From positions 1,178,001 through 1,242,000 of the forward strand of contig NC_085854.1 of assembly GCF_020906515.1 (NCBI RefSeq): a stretch of DNA of 64,000 nucleotides, read 5' to 3'. This document shows, one piece after another, positions 25,089 to 35,072 of this stretch. The notes beneath the pieces are model-generated. The model saw nothing but the letters and a program-made list of their open reading frames with translations. It did not search any database and had not been told where the DNA came from. Position 1 is the first letter of the stretch. Every line of letters begins with the position of its first letter. The position numbers and the translations under genes are program-made. This DNA is from Vanrija pseudolonga (lineage: Eukaryota; Basidiomycota; Tremellomycetes; Trichosporonales; Trichosporonaceae).

Positions 25089-25353
25089 CGTGTTGCGGTT
25101 GCGTGCTCGATGAGCTGTTTTAAGGGGATAAGATTAGGAAGTGTCCTGTGGTCGACGAGTCAGTATCGGGTTGTTGATTGAAGGGGACTTAAAATTCCGA
25201 AATTATTCGGGCAATGACGACTATAACGACGACGACGAGCCGAAGACGCAACTCCATCCTCGCCCATTGAGTCGACGCGCGCGCCACGGTCAACATTTAA
25301 GAGCAACCTTTGCAACTCCACCCATCCTTTAACTCCCCAAACACACCACCACC

Positions 25354-26661
25354 ATGTCCCTCGCTCGTGACCAGATCCACAACTTCGCCGCTGGACCCAG
25401 CCCCCTCCCCCAGCCTGTGCTCGAGAAGGCCGCCGTCGGTCTGCTCAACTACGACGGCACTGGCATTGGCGTCTGCGAGCTCAGCCATCGCGGCAAGGAG
25501 TTCAAGGGCATCATCGAGGGTGCCGAGGGTGAGACAGCTGCCAAGACCTGTCGTGTGGATTAAAACTGACGCTCTTAGCCAACCTCCGCAAGCTCCTCGA
25601 GATCCCCGACAACTACGCCGTCCTCTTCTCCCAGGGTGGAGGCACCACCCAGTTCTCGTCCGTCTTCCTCAACCTCCTCGCCTACCGCCGCTTGAAGCAC
25701 GCCAGCGACGCCAACTACGCTCCCCCTACCATTGACTACGTGGTCACCGGCTCGTGGTCCTCCAAGGCGTACCAGGAGGCTGAGCGTCTCTCGATCCCTC
25801 CCGCTCCCGGTGCTAAGCCCTTCGCCGAGCCCCGCATCGCTGCCACCACCAAGCCGGCCAAGTTCACCACCCTCCCCAAGGCTGACGAGTACAACTTCTC
25901 TCCCGAGGCCGCTTACGTCTACTACTGCGAGAATGAGACCATCAACGGTGTCGAGTTCCCTCCCGCCGGCTCTCAGTCGCCCTACGCCTTCCCCTTCGAC
26001 CGCGTTCCCGAGGGTGTGCCCATCGTTGCCGACTACTCTTCGTCGTTCCTCTCGCGCCCTATCCCTCAGATTGAGCGCCACGCCATCATCTACGCTGGTG
26101 CTCAGAAGAACCTTGGCCCTCCTGGTGTCACCATTGTGATTGTCCGCAAGGACCTTCTCGTCGACACGACCGAGGCCATGAAGCTCGGCGGTGTCCCTGC
26201 TGTTCCTATCCAGAGCGAGTTCAAGACGCTCGCCGACAACAAGAGCTTGTACAACACGCCCCCCGTCTTCTCCATCTACGTCTCGGCCCTTGTCCTCGAG
26301 TACCTCCTGGCCGAGCGCGGTGGCATCGCCGGCATCGCCGAGACGAACAGCGCCAAGGGCGACGCTCTCTACTCGGCTCTCGACGAGGCTGAGGCCAAGG
26401 GCAAGCTCCGTGTCGTTGTCAAGGAGAAGGACGCCCGCAGCTTGATGAACATCACGTTTGTGATTGAGGGCGACCGCGAGAAGGAGTTCCTTGAGGGAGC
26501 TGAGGCTCGTGGATTCCGCCAGCTCAAGGGCCACCGCTCTGTTGGAGGTGGGTCAATGAACGAGTTGTTAGCTGACGGGTCCAGGTATCCGCGCCTCATT
26601 GTACAACGCCGTTACTCTCGACTCTGTCAAGGCCCTCGCCGAGTACATCAAGTCGTTCTAA
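25354..26661 (+). CDS. SER1: Phosphoserine aminotransferase
   Basis: PLP enzyme of serine synthesis, converting 3-phosphohydroxypyruvate and glutamate to phosphoserine. Start at 25354: MSLARDQIHNFAAGPSPLPQPVLEKA, the invariant N-terminus. Other motifs: GVCELSHRGKEF, VLFSQGGGTTQFSSVFLNLL, VVTGSWSSKAYQEAERL, and the PLP lysine in IIYAGAQKNLGPPGVTIVIV. A small intron splits the N-terminal part near 25530, and a 38-nt one near 26548-26585 precedes the final exon IRASLYNAVTLDSVKALAEYIKSF. Without that last splice the frame runs on falsely to 26783. Codon use is strongly C-ending, as expected for a highly expressed gene; this also makes a long antisense frame that is not a gene. Confidence 0.97.
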
Positions 26662-26910
26662 AAGAATGCTCCACCCTCAACGTGGTAGTAGTAGTTTTTG
26701 TTATTGGATGTGACTGGATTATGGGATGTGTAAATGGGCGTCAGTCAGGAACTCTAATCGCGCGATCGCGATTATCTATTTGACGCGGGAGCAAAGTCGC
26801 GTGGCCCGGCGCGCGCTTGTCGAGGACTCAATGACGACCACGACCACCACCACGTCCTCCAACCCAGCAGCTCACCTTGATTGTTGTTGCCTCTCCAACC
26901 CCCACCCACC

Positions 26911-27847
26911 ATGCCGCCAGCATTACCACAGCCACCAGCAAGCGCGACCGGGCAGGGGATGTACCCGTACAGCGCCAACACGTCGACGAGCACGGTGTCG
27001 CAGACGCCCCGTTCGGTGCGCGACTCGCGCGCGTCGCCTCACCCGGCAGCAGCACCAGCGCAGCACCTGCAACAGCCGCCCGTGAACGAGGCCAACATCC
27101 TCGACCGGCAGTTGAACCGCTCGCGCGGGGCCGAGGTGTCGCTCTCGGCGTGGTCGTTCCTGTTTGCCGAGATTGTCGCCTACTCCCAGAGCCACGTGGA
27201 CAGCGTTGCGGATCTCGAGAAGCGGTGGGTTGTGTGCTCGGGTGGGGGGGCGGGGACTGAGCTGACATGCACGCAGCCTCACAAGTCTGGGTTACGAGGC
27301 GGGCCAGCGTGTTCTCTCGCTGCTGCTGTTGAGAAACGCCCAGGCTGCCGGGATGAAGGTGGGTAGGCGGGTGGACTTGGGCTGACGAGCTAGGACCCGC
27401 GCCGCGAGAACCGGTTGATCCCCATCCTCCAGTTCGTGCACACCCAGGTGTACAAGTACTGCTTTGGACGGCCGGCCGACGGCCTCGAGCGCAGTGTCGA
27501 GGGCGAGGATGAATGTGGGTTCAAGGTCCAGGGGTTGCGGCTGACGCCAACAGACATGATCACGATGAACCAGCCACCATTGACGCAGCACATCTCCATC
27601 CCCAAGGACATGTCGCAGCTGAGCTGTGAGGCGTTCACTGCGGGCATTGTAGAGGGCGTGCTCGACGGACTGGATGTGGTGAGTGGTCGCCATGCCTGCA
27701 GTCGGCTGAGCGAAGTTCACTGACGCCACGCAGCCATCGCGCGTCACAGCACACACTGTCGTCACGGACCAGTATCCCCAGCGGACAGTCATCCTCGTCA
27801 AGCTGGACGCCCGGGTGATGGACCGTGAGGCAGGCCTGTCAAAGTAG
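26911..27847 (+). CDS. TRS31: TRAPP complex subunit Trs31 (TRAPPC5)
   Basis: Core subunit of the TRAPP tethering complexes, which activate the Rab Ypt1 in ER-Golgi and Golgi traffic. The N-terminus is a fungal-style Pro/Ser/Ala-rich extension (MPPALPQPPASATGQG). The family fold begins at ANILDRQLNRSRGAEVSLSAWSFLFAEIVAYSQSHVDSVADLEKRLTSLGYEAGQRVLSLLLLRN and continues through ILQFVHTQVYKYCFGRPADGLERS, ITMNQPPLTQHISIPKDMSQLSCEAFTAGIVEGVLDGLDVPSRVTAHTV to the end. Four GT-AG introns join all parts in frame. The conserved SCEAFTAGIVEGVL helix is intact. The stop is 49 bp from the stop of SHE9. Confidence 0.92.
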
Positions 27848-27896
27848 TCTGCCTATGGTCGCTATGCATGAGTTATGTGTGATGCAATGTTGTATT

Positions 27897-29412
27897 CTAA
27901 CGGCTCCTAAATGCTGAAACGGCAATGCTGACCAGCCCAACCACTGTGGCTCCAGCCACGGCTCCAGCGACACCCGCCGCTCCCAGGTCGCGTTCGACCG
28001 TCGGTGGGGAAATGCGGCCCAGCTGGGCAACAATCCACGAGAGCAGCTCCGACTGTTTTGACGAGCTTGGGGCGGCGGCCGACAGCTGTTCGATGGGCGA
28101 CAGGGTCGTGGCCTCGCTGGGTGTGGGCGACGGCTTGACCTCGGATTCTTCAGTCTGCTGGGACGCAGCTGCTTGTGGTGCCTCGGCAACAACTTCGGAC
28201 TCTGTTGTCGGGGAGACAGTCGCAACGGCGGCGGCGGTGGCCCCTGTGGTGGCCGCGGGATCCAGCTTCGCCACAGCAGCAGACAAATGGCTGATCTCGC
28301 TCTCGACGCGCGACATCATGCCCGACATGCGCTCCTCCAAGCCCCCTACGAGACGGCGGCGTTTCCACGGCTCGACAAACGCGATCGCGCCAACAAAGAC
28401 GATCAGGTTGGCAGCGAGGGCGATGAGGCCGGCCCAGGTGGACACGCTGCGGATCTTGTCGCTCCAGACCTGTTCTTCGTGGTAGCGCTCGAGAATTGAC
28501 TGCATGAGCGAGGTGAAGGCCTTGTCGACGTCGATCTCGGACTTTTTGAGCTGCTCCGACGTCGTCGTCACTGCATGCCTCGAGGCATGGTCGGACCTGA
28601 CGAGCGACGTGAAGTTGGCAACGTCGCTGTCGCTCCACGAGTGCTTCCGTTCGAGCAGAGCATTGACGCTCTGCTGTGATGTCGCACGGGTGGAGACGGC
28701 CTCCTCGTAGTCTTTCTTTGCGACGCGTGCCTCCTGGCGCCTGGAACTGAGGTCGTGTTCTTGGACAGTGTCAGCAGGAGAGCCAAGACGGCTCGAATCG
28801 CACGGCACACCCACCTCGGTCCTTGACAGCCTGCTTTAGCAGCTCGACCTCGCGGTATCCTGTCGCCTCGTTGACCTTGAGGCCAAGGAAAGTCAGGCCC
28901 TTGTATGCATTGTCGGCCAGTTCACGGCTCTTCTTGTCCAGTGACTCCTTCCACTCGTTGATTCGAGCCTGGTATTCGCCGTTGGGGTCGAGACGGTCGA
29001 GGGCCGATGAGCTTCCTCCAGTGGGGGTGGTGGTCGTGCCATTGTCAGGAGGGCTTGGGTCGGGGCTGGAGTCGGGACTTGGGTTGGGACTTGGGTTGGG
29101 GCTGGGGTCGGGGCTCAAGTCGAGAGTGCTCGGCCGAGAGGCCGCAGTCACTGGCTCACTGCCGTCGCCGAGTGGGATTGCGACATCGCTGAGCAGAGGA
29201 AGCTCGGACGGACTTGGACTTGGACTGGGGTCTGATGGGAGTGATGGAGACTCTGGTGCCTTTGCCGGGTCTGCATCCGAACTTGACGAACTTGGAAATG
29301 AATGTGGAGGAGGAGGGGTAGGGAGGGTCGAGTACTGTCGAGCCAGGCCACAGCGCGTTACAAGGTTTCTGGGGCCGAGCAAGAGGGATCGGTGCCGGAC
29401 GAGGAGGGCCAT
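27897..29412 (-). CDS. SHE9: She9/Mdm33 mitochondrial inner-membrane morphology protein
   Basis: Inner-membrane protein with a matrix coiled coil, needed for normal mitochondrial shape. The start at 29412 (MALLVRHRSLLLGPRNLVTRCGLARQYS) is a clear presequence. Then comes a Ser/Pro/Asp-Pro-rich spacer, partly a short tandem repeat of (D/N)PSP units. The family core follows: KGLTFLGLKVNEATGYREVELLKQAV, a coiled coil (RRQEARVAKKDYEEAVSTRATSQQSVNALLERKHSWSDSDVANFTSLVRSDH) and RYHEEQVWSDKIRSVSTWAG leading into the membrane segment LIALAANLIVFVGAIAFVEPWKRRR. A second hydrophobic stretch (AAGVAGAVAGATVVGLVSIAVSAF) ends the protein. One small intron near 28760-28810 separates the spacer exon from the coiled-coil exon. 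Confidence 0.92.
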
Positions 29413-31519
29413 GGCATACCGATGCCGTCGTGTTTGCTCCTGTGTTGTTTACGCGTGTTTTGTTTTTGTTGCCTTGGCGATGGGAACGCGAGCGAGCGAG
29501 ACGAGGCGAGACGGACGGATGCGATTCCGACGAGATTGGACTTTGGACGCGCGATGACACCCGTCGGTGACTGGGATCCGTGCCTCGACAGGACGTCTGG
29601 ATCCGAAAGTCGCATGACGGTGGGTGGGCTGTGGAATGGAGAATGGAGGGGGCGGGCATCCGTGGGAAAGTTAGAGGGAAGGCAACAGAAGGGTGAGTGG
29701 AGGAACTGGAACCTGTCACCACTGTGGCACGACTGTCACCGCGACTGACTGGTCCAACTGGACCACTGTTGCACCAGTACGGTTTGGGGTGGGTGCAACG
29801 GCACGCGCATCGCGGCACGCGGAAACGGCACACACGGCACACGGCACATGGCACGAGCACAACAACACGATACGACGCGCTGGTCTGACGACGTGCCGAC
29901 GGTGCGATCGTGCTTGGCAGCCGCCTGGTTGCTCAAATCAAAAGCGGAGCAGTGTTTGTTGGAAAGTGGTGCCTCTGAGCCAAGCCGACGGTTGTCCGCG
30001 CTGTCTAAACAAGACGGCGAGGGCAATGGCCGTCGACGGACGCCGTTACAGGACCCGGGCCTGGCAGGAGAGCAGAGCCACGAAGCGGTGGTGCGTGTGT
30101 CTTGTTTAGATGGCAACGGCGAGGAACCAGGTCGTGTATCATCGCACTGACCGAGCCGGCGTCTTGATCTCCTGGAGGTTGCGCTGCTTCCTGCTGCCAC
30201 TTGCGGGGCCTGGCATGCGCAGCATGCAACAGCATTATGTATTAGGCTGACGACGGCGGCGGCGGCGGCGGGGGGGGGCAGCGTGGTTTGAGGGTGGTAG
30301 CAGACGAACGACTTATGCCAGGGGCTGAGGGTGTGGCGCGCGCGTTGAAAGGCACATTCCCTTGAGCCATGGCGCATGGTCGCCCGAGACGTTGTCATGA
30401 GTGTGCTGCGCCATGCATCTCGGGATTGTAAAGAGGGTTTCCCCGCCAAGGGTTTTGTTTGGTGGTGTGCAAGCCAGTGCCAGGCCAGGAAAGCAAGGAC
30501 GTGCACCGTTGCGCAGTGGTCGTGCGTGGGTGGCTGATGAAACCAGCTAACCCCTGTAGGGTCCGTGACGCGGGCGCGTCTCATTCAGGGGTGGAAGGGG
30601 TGGTCCCTGAGCTGGATGGCACACTGGGAGGCATCAGGCCAGAGCAAGACTTTTTTACCCGTCAAGGTGGGGCGCGCGGGTCGATGCAGTTTGTAGTGTG
30701 CATTGAACGCGGCACTCGCAAGGCCCGGCAGCGGCAGCGGCACGCACAAGGCAATGATGACTTGGTGTCTCGTCTCTTTGGTTGCCCGTCCCGCCCTTTC
30801 GGTCGCGTCGTCTGCTGTTTCTGCTCTGGTGGCTAATGCCCGCGTGCCCGCCCAGGCCCCCCGCGGCCCCGTCCAACGAACCCTTGAACCCGACACGCAT
30901 GCACGCATGTCACCCCAAGTCTGAGCGTACCGTGATCGTCTTGCTCGTCTCTCGTGCGTGTCTCTCGTCTCTCCTTCCCATCCCGTGTCACTCCTTGCCG
31001 TGCCAGTTGACCTGGTCGTCGGCCTTGTACCCCCGTCTCTTCAACCTTCTCGACACTACTCACACCTCGCACCCACCCCCTCCCCCCCTGTACCTTCCTT
31101 TCCCCCTTGTAGAGGTCTCGTCCCTGGTCCTGTTCAACACCAACAACTCGCGCGCGCGCTGGACGACGCACACCACCCCACCCAACAAACCCCCCAGGCC
31201 CACAAGGACCCAACGACCGACTCACTCTCGTTTGTATCGCATCCAACAACTCGTCGCGTTTGTCTTCTTAACATCCCTCGACACTCTTTCTCTCAATCGA
31301 CAACCCCATTCTCTCGCCCCCCCTTGGTATCGCAGATCGGACGTCCCGGGGACTCCTCTCGACACCACTTTACGACCTCTTGTCACTCGTTTGTTCTCGA
31401 CTCTATCGGCCTTTTCAAGCACCCTTGGGATCCCCCACAGAGTGCCCCCCAAACCCAACAACGACTACTGCGACTCAACCTTCTTTCCTGTTCAAAGTAC
31501 TCGCGAATAACCCAACAGA
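29413..31519. promoter_or_regulatory. 2.1 kb divergent intergenic region with long ATG-free pyrimidine-rich leader
   Basis: Between SHE9 and the collagen-like gene no credible coding exon is seen. GGC/G runs lie at about 30251-30278. From 30910 to 31519 the plus strand holds no ATG in 610 nt and is strongly C/T-rich with A-rich patches near the end, the look of a long transcribed leader. The left part probably contains the promoter elements of both genes; none could be named. Confidence 0.55.
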
Positions 31520-33046
31520 ATGCGTTTCTCCACGCCCACCGTTTGGGCCATTCTTCTCGCCCTTTCGGCCACTGGCCAGGCTTCCGCCCGTCTCACTCAG
31601 CGCGGACCCAACGGCCGCCTGGTCGCCAGGGATGACTACGCCGCCGCTGCCGCTGCCACCGCGTCGCCTTCCTCCTCGGGCTCCGGCACGGCCGCCGCCC
31701 CTACCTCGGCGAGCTCGGCCGCCACTACCTCGGTGAGCTCGACCGCCTCTACCACGGTGACCTCGGTCGCCCCTACGTCCTCGCCTACCGACGAGGAGGA
31801 CTGCGACGAGGAGACCTCGTCGACCGCGACGGCCGCCCCTAAGCCCACCGACGCCGAGGAGGACTGCGATGATGAGGAGACCTCGACCACTGGCAGCCCC
31901 GCCCCCAAGCCCACCGACGCCGAGGAGGACTGCGAGGACGACGATGGACCTTCCCACACTGCCAGCCCTGGCCCCAAGCCCACCGACGATGGCGACGACG
32001 AGGACTGCGAGGACGACGAGGGAGCTACCCCCACCACCAGCCCCGGCCCCAAGCCCACCGACGGTGGCGGTGACACTGGAACCTCCCCCACCACCAGCCC
32101 TGGTCCTAAGCCCACCGACAACGGTAACGGTGACGATGAGGACTGCGACGAGGACGACGAGGACATTCCCTGGTGCGACGAGGGTGAGGGTCACGAGGAC
32201 CCCGGCACCGACGGCAAGCCTGGCACCGACGGCCAGCCTGGCACCGACGGCAAGCCTGGCACCGACGGCCAGCCCGGCACTGACGGCAAGCCCGGCACTG
32301 ACGGCAAGCCTGGCACCGACGGCCAGCCCGGCACCGATGGCAAGCCCGGCACTGACGGCAAGCCTGGCACCGACGGCCAGCCCGGCACCGATGGCAAGCC
32401 TGGCACCGACGGCCAGCCCGGCACCGATGGCAAGCCTGGTACTGATGGCAAGCCCGGCACCGACGGCAAGGACGGCGAGGACTGTGGCAAGACCGTCACT
32501 GTCACCGTCACCGAGACAAAGACTGTCACTGCCGACCCCCAGCCTACCCCTGGCACCGACGGCAAGCCTGGTACCGACGGCCAGCCCGGCACTGACGGCA
32601 AGCCCGGTACCGATGGCAAGCCTGGCACTGATGGCAAGCCTGGCACCGATGGCAAGCCTGGTACCGATGGCAAGCCTGGCACCGACGGCACCCCTGGTAC
32701 CGATGGCAAGCCTGGCACTGATGGCGGTGACGACGAGGACTGTGATGACGAGGAGGAGGGAAGCGGCAAGGACGGTGACGACGAGGACTGCGAGGAGGAG
32801 GAGGGAAGCGGCAAGGGTGATGACGACGAGGACTGCGAGGAGGAGGACGACAAGGAGGAGGAGGACTGCGATGAGGACGAGACTGTCTCTCACTCCGTCC
32901 CTGCTTCCTCTGGCCAGGCTACCGTTGCCCCCACCACCGCCGCCCCTACTACCACCGCTGCCCCTACCACCACTGCCGCTCCTTCCGGCGTCGCCGCCAC
33001 CACCACTGGTGGCTACGGCGGCTACCGCCGCTTCTGGCGCTCGTAA
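31520..33046 (+). CDS. Secreted collagen-like protein with acidic EDC-cysteine motifs
   Basis: Intronless, 508 residues. A signal peptide ([23 protein letters not shown]) precedes dibasic-like sites (QR, AR). Residues 40-228 are Ala/Ser/Thr/Pro- and Asp/Glu-rich with repeated PKPTD units. Residues 229-321 are 31 unbroken Gly-X-Y triplets made of [12 protein letters not shown] hexamers; residues 345-401 are 19 more. A 23-residue insert ([14 protein letters not shown]...) lies between. Ten of eleven cysteines after the signal lie in EDC tripeptides inside acidic stretches. The C-terminus is Thr/Ala/Pro-rich and ends [12 protein letters not shown], with no GPI-type hydrophobic tail. It may be a cell-wall or extracellular fibrous protein. 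Function is unknown; collagen-like folding is inferred only from the triplet pattern. Confidence 0.8.
   Translation: MRFSTPTVWAILLALSATGQASARLTQRGPNGRLVARDDYAAAAAATASPSSSGSGTAAAPTSASSAATTSVSSTASTTVTSVAPTSSPTDEEDCDEETSSTATAAPKPTDAEEDCDDEETSTTGSPAPKPTDAEEDCEDDDGPSHTASPGPKPTDDGDDEDCEDDEGATPTTSPGPKPTDGGGDTGTSPTTSPGPKPTDNGNGDDEDCDEDDEDIPWCDEGEGHEDPGTDGKPGTDGQPGTDGKPGTDGQPGTDGKPGTDGKPGTDGQPGTDGKPGTDGKPGTDGQPGTDGKPGTDGQPGTDGKPGTDGKPGTDGKDGEDCGKTVTVTVTETKTVTADPQPTPGTDGKPGTDGQPGTDGKPGTDGKPGTDGKPGTDGKPGTDGKPGTDGTPGTDGKPGTDGGDDEDCDDEEEGSGKDGDDEDCEEEEGSGKGDDDEDCEEEDDKEEEDCDEDETVSHSVPASSGQATVAPTTAAPTTTAAPTTTAAPSGVAATTTGGYGGYRRFWRS
32204..32722 (+). repeat. 18-bp coding minisatellite (GTDG[K/Q]P units)
   Basis: Two arrays, 32204-32482 (15 units and one extra triplet) and 32552-32722 (nine units and one triplet), with 69 bp between. 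Units vary only at synonymous third positions and at the K/Q codon (T or D once each), suggesting expansion by slippage or unequal exchange under selection for the Gly-X-Y frame. Confidence 0.9.
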
Positions 33047-33289
33047 GGTGCTGATCCCCGCACCCCTCGTCACGCAGCGCAGTCAACCATCTTAACTCAA
33101 CAAGAACCGTGATTTCGGACCTTCGTACATCGCTGTGCTGCTGCGCTGGCGCATGCATTGTTTCCATTAGTTTTATCTTGATTTGCAGCGCCTTGCGTGT
33201 GCAAAATGCATCTTCGTCTCGAAAGTTACAACGTTGGGGTTCGGTGGTGGTGACATGTGGGTTGGTTGGCAACCGCTGGAACCGTTGGT

Positions 33290-33763
33290 TTAGCCACAGG
33301 TCGCGCGGCAGGCGTTGACAGCTGGCAAAGGGTCAGGAGAGTTACATGTGCGGTCAGTAGCGACACCAAACTCACTTGGGGTGTTGATGTCTCCCATGGT
33401 CATGAAGCCGCCGCCACGACGGCCTCCGTCGCCTCCTCCGCCTCCACCACCACCACCACCACCGCCGCCACCACCTCCTCCACCACCACCGCCGTTTCCT
33501 CCGCTAGGACGGTAGGCAGTGGATGGCCTCTGGCTCGTGCGGTCGAGCTCGCGCGAGTTGGGGTTCAGGAATGGCTGCAGGATGCGTGTCAGCGACGACG
33601 TCCCTTGGCAAGGGGGGTAACGCTGGCTCACCGTGACGAGCGTGTCAAAGAAGAGATAGGCCATCTCGACATAGTCCTGCGCAGCGTCGTAGATCCTCGA
33701 TGTGAGGGGCTTCTGGACGAGCGAGCCCGAGGACGAGACGAAGCCGGTCTTTGGTGCGCTCAT
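33290..33763 (-). CDS. Small glycine-rich membrane protein, selenoprotein K-like with Cys
   Basis: The start at 33763 gives MSAPKTGFVSSSGSLVQKPLTS, then a single membrane-like segment (YVEMAYLFFDTLVTPFL), a run of more than twenty glycines, RRGGGFMTMGDIN, and a C-terminus ...NACRATCG. This order (short N-terminus, one membrane helix, Gly/Arg-rich tail with an MG-IN motif, reactive residue next to the end) is that of the SelK/SelG family, where animals have selenocysteine near the C-terminus. Two predicted introns (57 and 54 nt) are both multiples of three without stops, so spliced (120 residues) and unspliced (157) products are both open. If SelK-like, it would act in ER protein quality control. 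Similarity is judged by eye. Confidence 0.5.
   Translation of the reverse strand: MSAPKTGFVSSSGSLVQKPLTSRIYDAAQDYVEMAYLFFDTLVTVSQRYPPCQGTSSLTRILQPFLNPNSRELDRTSQRPSTAYRPSGGNGGGGGGGGGGGGGGGGGGGGGDGGRRGGGFMTMGDINTPSEFGVATDRTCNSPDPLPAVNACRATCG
33430..33494. repeat. GGN/CCN trinucleotide tract coding poly-glycine
   Basis: On the plus strand this is a run of CC-plus-A/G/T triplets. Read on the minus strand it encodes the long glycine run of the SelK-like protein. It is likely length-variable between strains. Confidence 0.8.
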
Positions 33764-34108
33764 GGTTGTGGATTGGAGGTGGAATGTGCGAAGGTTGTAG
33801 TCGTGTTACAGATGTCAGCTAAGGAGTGGCGGTGGCGTGTGAGCCTGGAACTGCGGGAGCAAATTATGGCGTGGAATGATGAGCCAACTTTGACTTTGGG
33901 CGGCAAACGACAACAACAACAACAACAACAATCGCGGCGATTGCAACGCCCAACGCGTCGACAAACACTTTGAGATCGTACAGTACGGCGCATACTGTGC
34001 TCAATTCATCCGTTACAAGCGTAACTCTCCACAACCCTAGACCCCGACAGGGGCAAGAAAGTGAGCTCCCGCACACCTATCCGGGTCGGTCGCCTGACAC
34101 GCGCACAG
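33764..34108. promoter_or_regulatory. Divergent region before the Rho gene; its first exon is unresolved
   Basis: The clear Rho coding sequence starts right after an acceptor at 34108, yet no ATG occurs between 33879 and 34108. A candidate start is at 33811 (MSAKEWRWR, spliced by a GTGAGC donor at 33838), which is in frame but needs a 271-nt intron and lies 48 bp from the neighbouring start. A CAA run is at about 33909-33930. Confidence 0.35.
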
Positions 34109-35072
34109 GTCCAGAAGAAGCTCGTGGTCATTGGAGATGGCGGCTGTGGAAAGGTACGCGCGCGTCACCGCGGCACGGGCTGACGCGCAGACATCCTTGT
34201 TGACCGTCTATGTGAAGGGTGCGTAGAGAGGACGGCGACACGATGCCTGCCGCTGCTAACCTCGTGGGCAGGCTACTTCCCTACAGACTAGTGAGTCACT
34301 GTTGGCAGTGACCGATGCTGACGGTCAGCGAGCCTACAGGTAATACCTCTCGTCGTACTGGAGCTAACTGGGAGTGTTTGAAAACTATGTCGAGCTCGTG
34401 GCCATCGACGACAAGCAGGTCGAGCTCAGTCTATGGGACACTGCGGGTGGGTGCTGCGCGACGTTGGAGGCAAGCAGCTGGAACACGTACAGGCCAGGAG
34501 GACTTTGACCGGTTACGAGGACTGTCGTACGAGTCCAGCAACATTGTGATGATCTGCTTTTCGGTAAGCGGGCAAGCGATTAGCGATCCGAGCTCATCAT
34601 TACCAGGTCGATATGCCAACATCACTGGAAAACGTCGAGACAAAGGTGAGTTTGTGTTTGCAAGGGGCACTGACCCCCCAGTGGATCGACGAGGTGCGGC
34701 AGTATTGCCCTGGCGTCAAAGTCATCCTCACTGGTAGGTCGTGTAGTGGTGGCGTGCGAGTGTAGCTGACACGGCAGCGTGCAAATGCGATTTACGTGAA
34801 GACGAGCAGGTGGCCGAGAAGCTGAGCCAGCGATCGTTGAGACCAACGACATACGAGGAGGGCTTGGCGGTCGCCAAGCGCATCAAAGCGACCCGGTATC
34901 TGGGTGCGTGCGTGCCGCAGCACAATCACTGACCTGATGCGCAGAATGCTCGGCGAAAGAGAACCGCGGGGTGCAGGAGGCAATTGAGGAGGGAGCGCGC
35001 GTGGCACTCGGCAGTCGTGCGCACGGTGTCAGTGGCAGCTTGCGGCAAAGCTCATGCTGTGTCATTCTTTAA
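34109..35072 (+). CDS. Rho-family small GTPase (Rho3-like), first exon unresolved
   Basis: Membrane-bound GTPase switch for actin and polarised growth. Features: P-loop VVIGDGGCGKTSLL, switch I YFPTDYEPTVFENYV, switch II WDTAGQEDFDRLRGLSY, VMICFSVDMPTSLENVETKWIDEV, the guanine-specificity segment CKCDLR in place of the usual NKKD/LKCD form, ECSAK, and CAAX box CVIL (Leu at the end predicts geranylgeranylation). The Rho insert region (SQRSLRPTTYEEGLAVAKRI) is present. At least eight introns cut it, with successive exons of 28 nt (34191-34218), 19 nt (34272-34290) and 11 nt (34329-34339). The MICFSVD stretch favours Rho3, while GDGGCGKT is also seen in Rho4. The true N-terminus was not found, so the start given is the first clear codon. 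Confidence 0.85.

Noticed and set aside
25575-26534. 319-codon minus-strand frame over SER1
   Set aside because: Antisense shadow of a highly C-ending coding sequence; no family motif, while SER1 is certain.
31475-33073. 532-codon minus-strand frame and 408-codon second plus-strand frame over the collagen-like gene
   Set aside because: Both are composition shadows of the 18-bp repeat and GC-rich codons; they read as endless [12 protein letters not shown] or [11 protein letters not shown] strings without a start context or motif.
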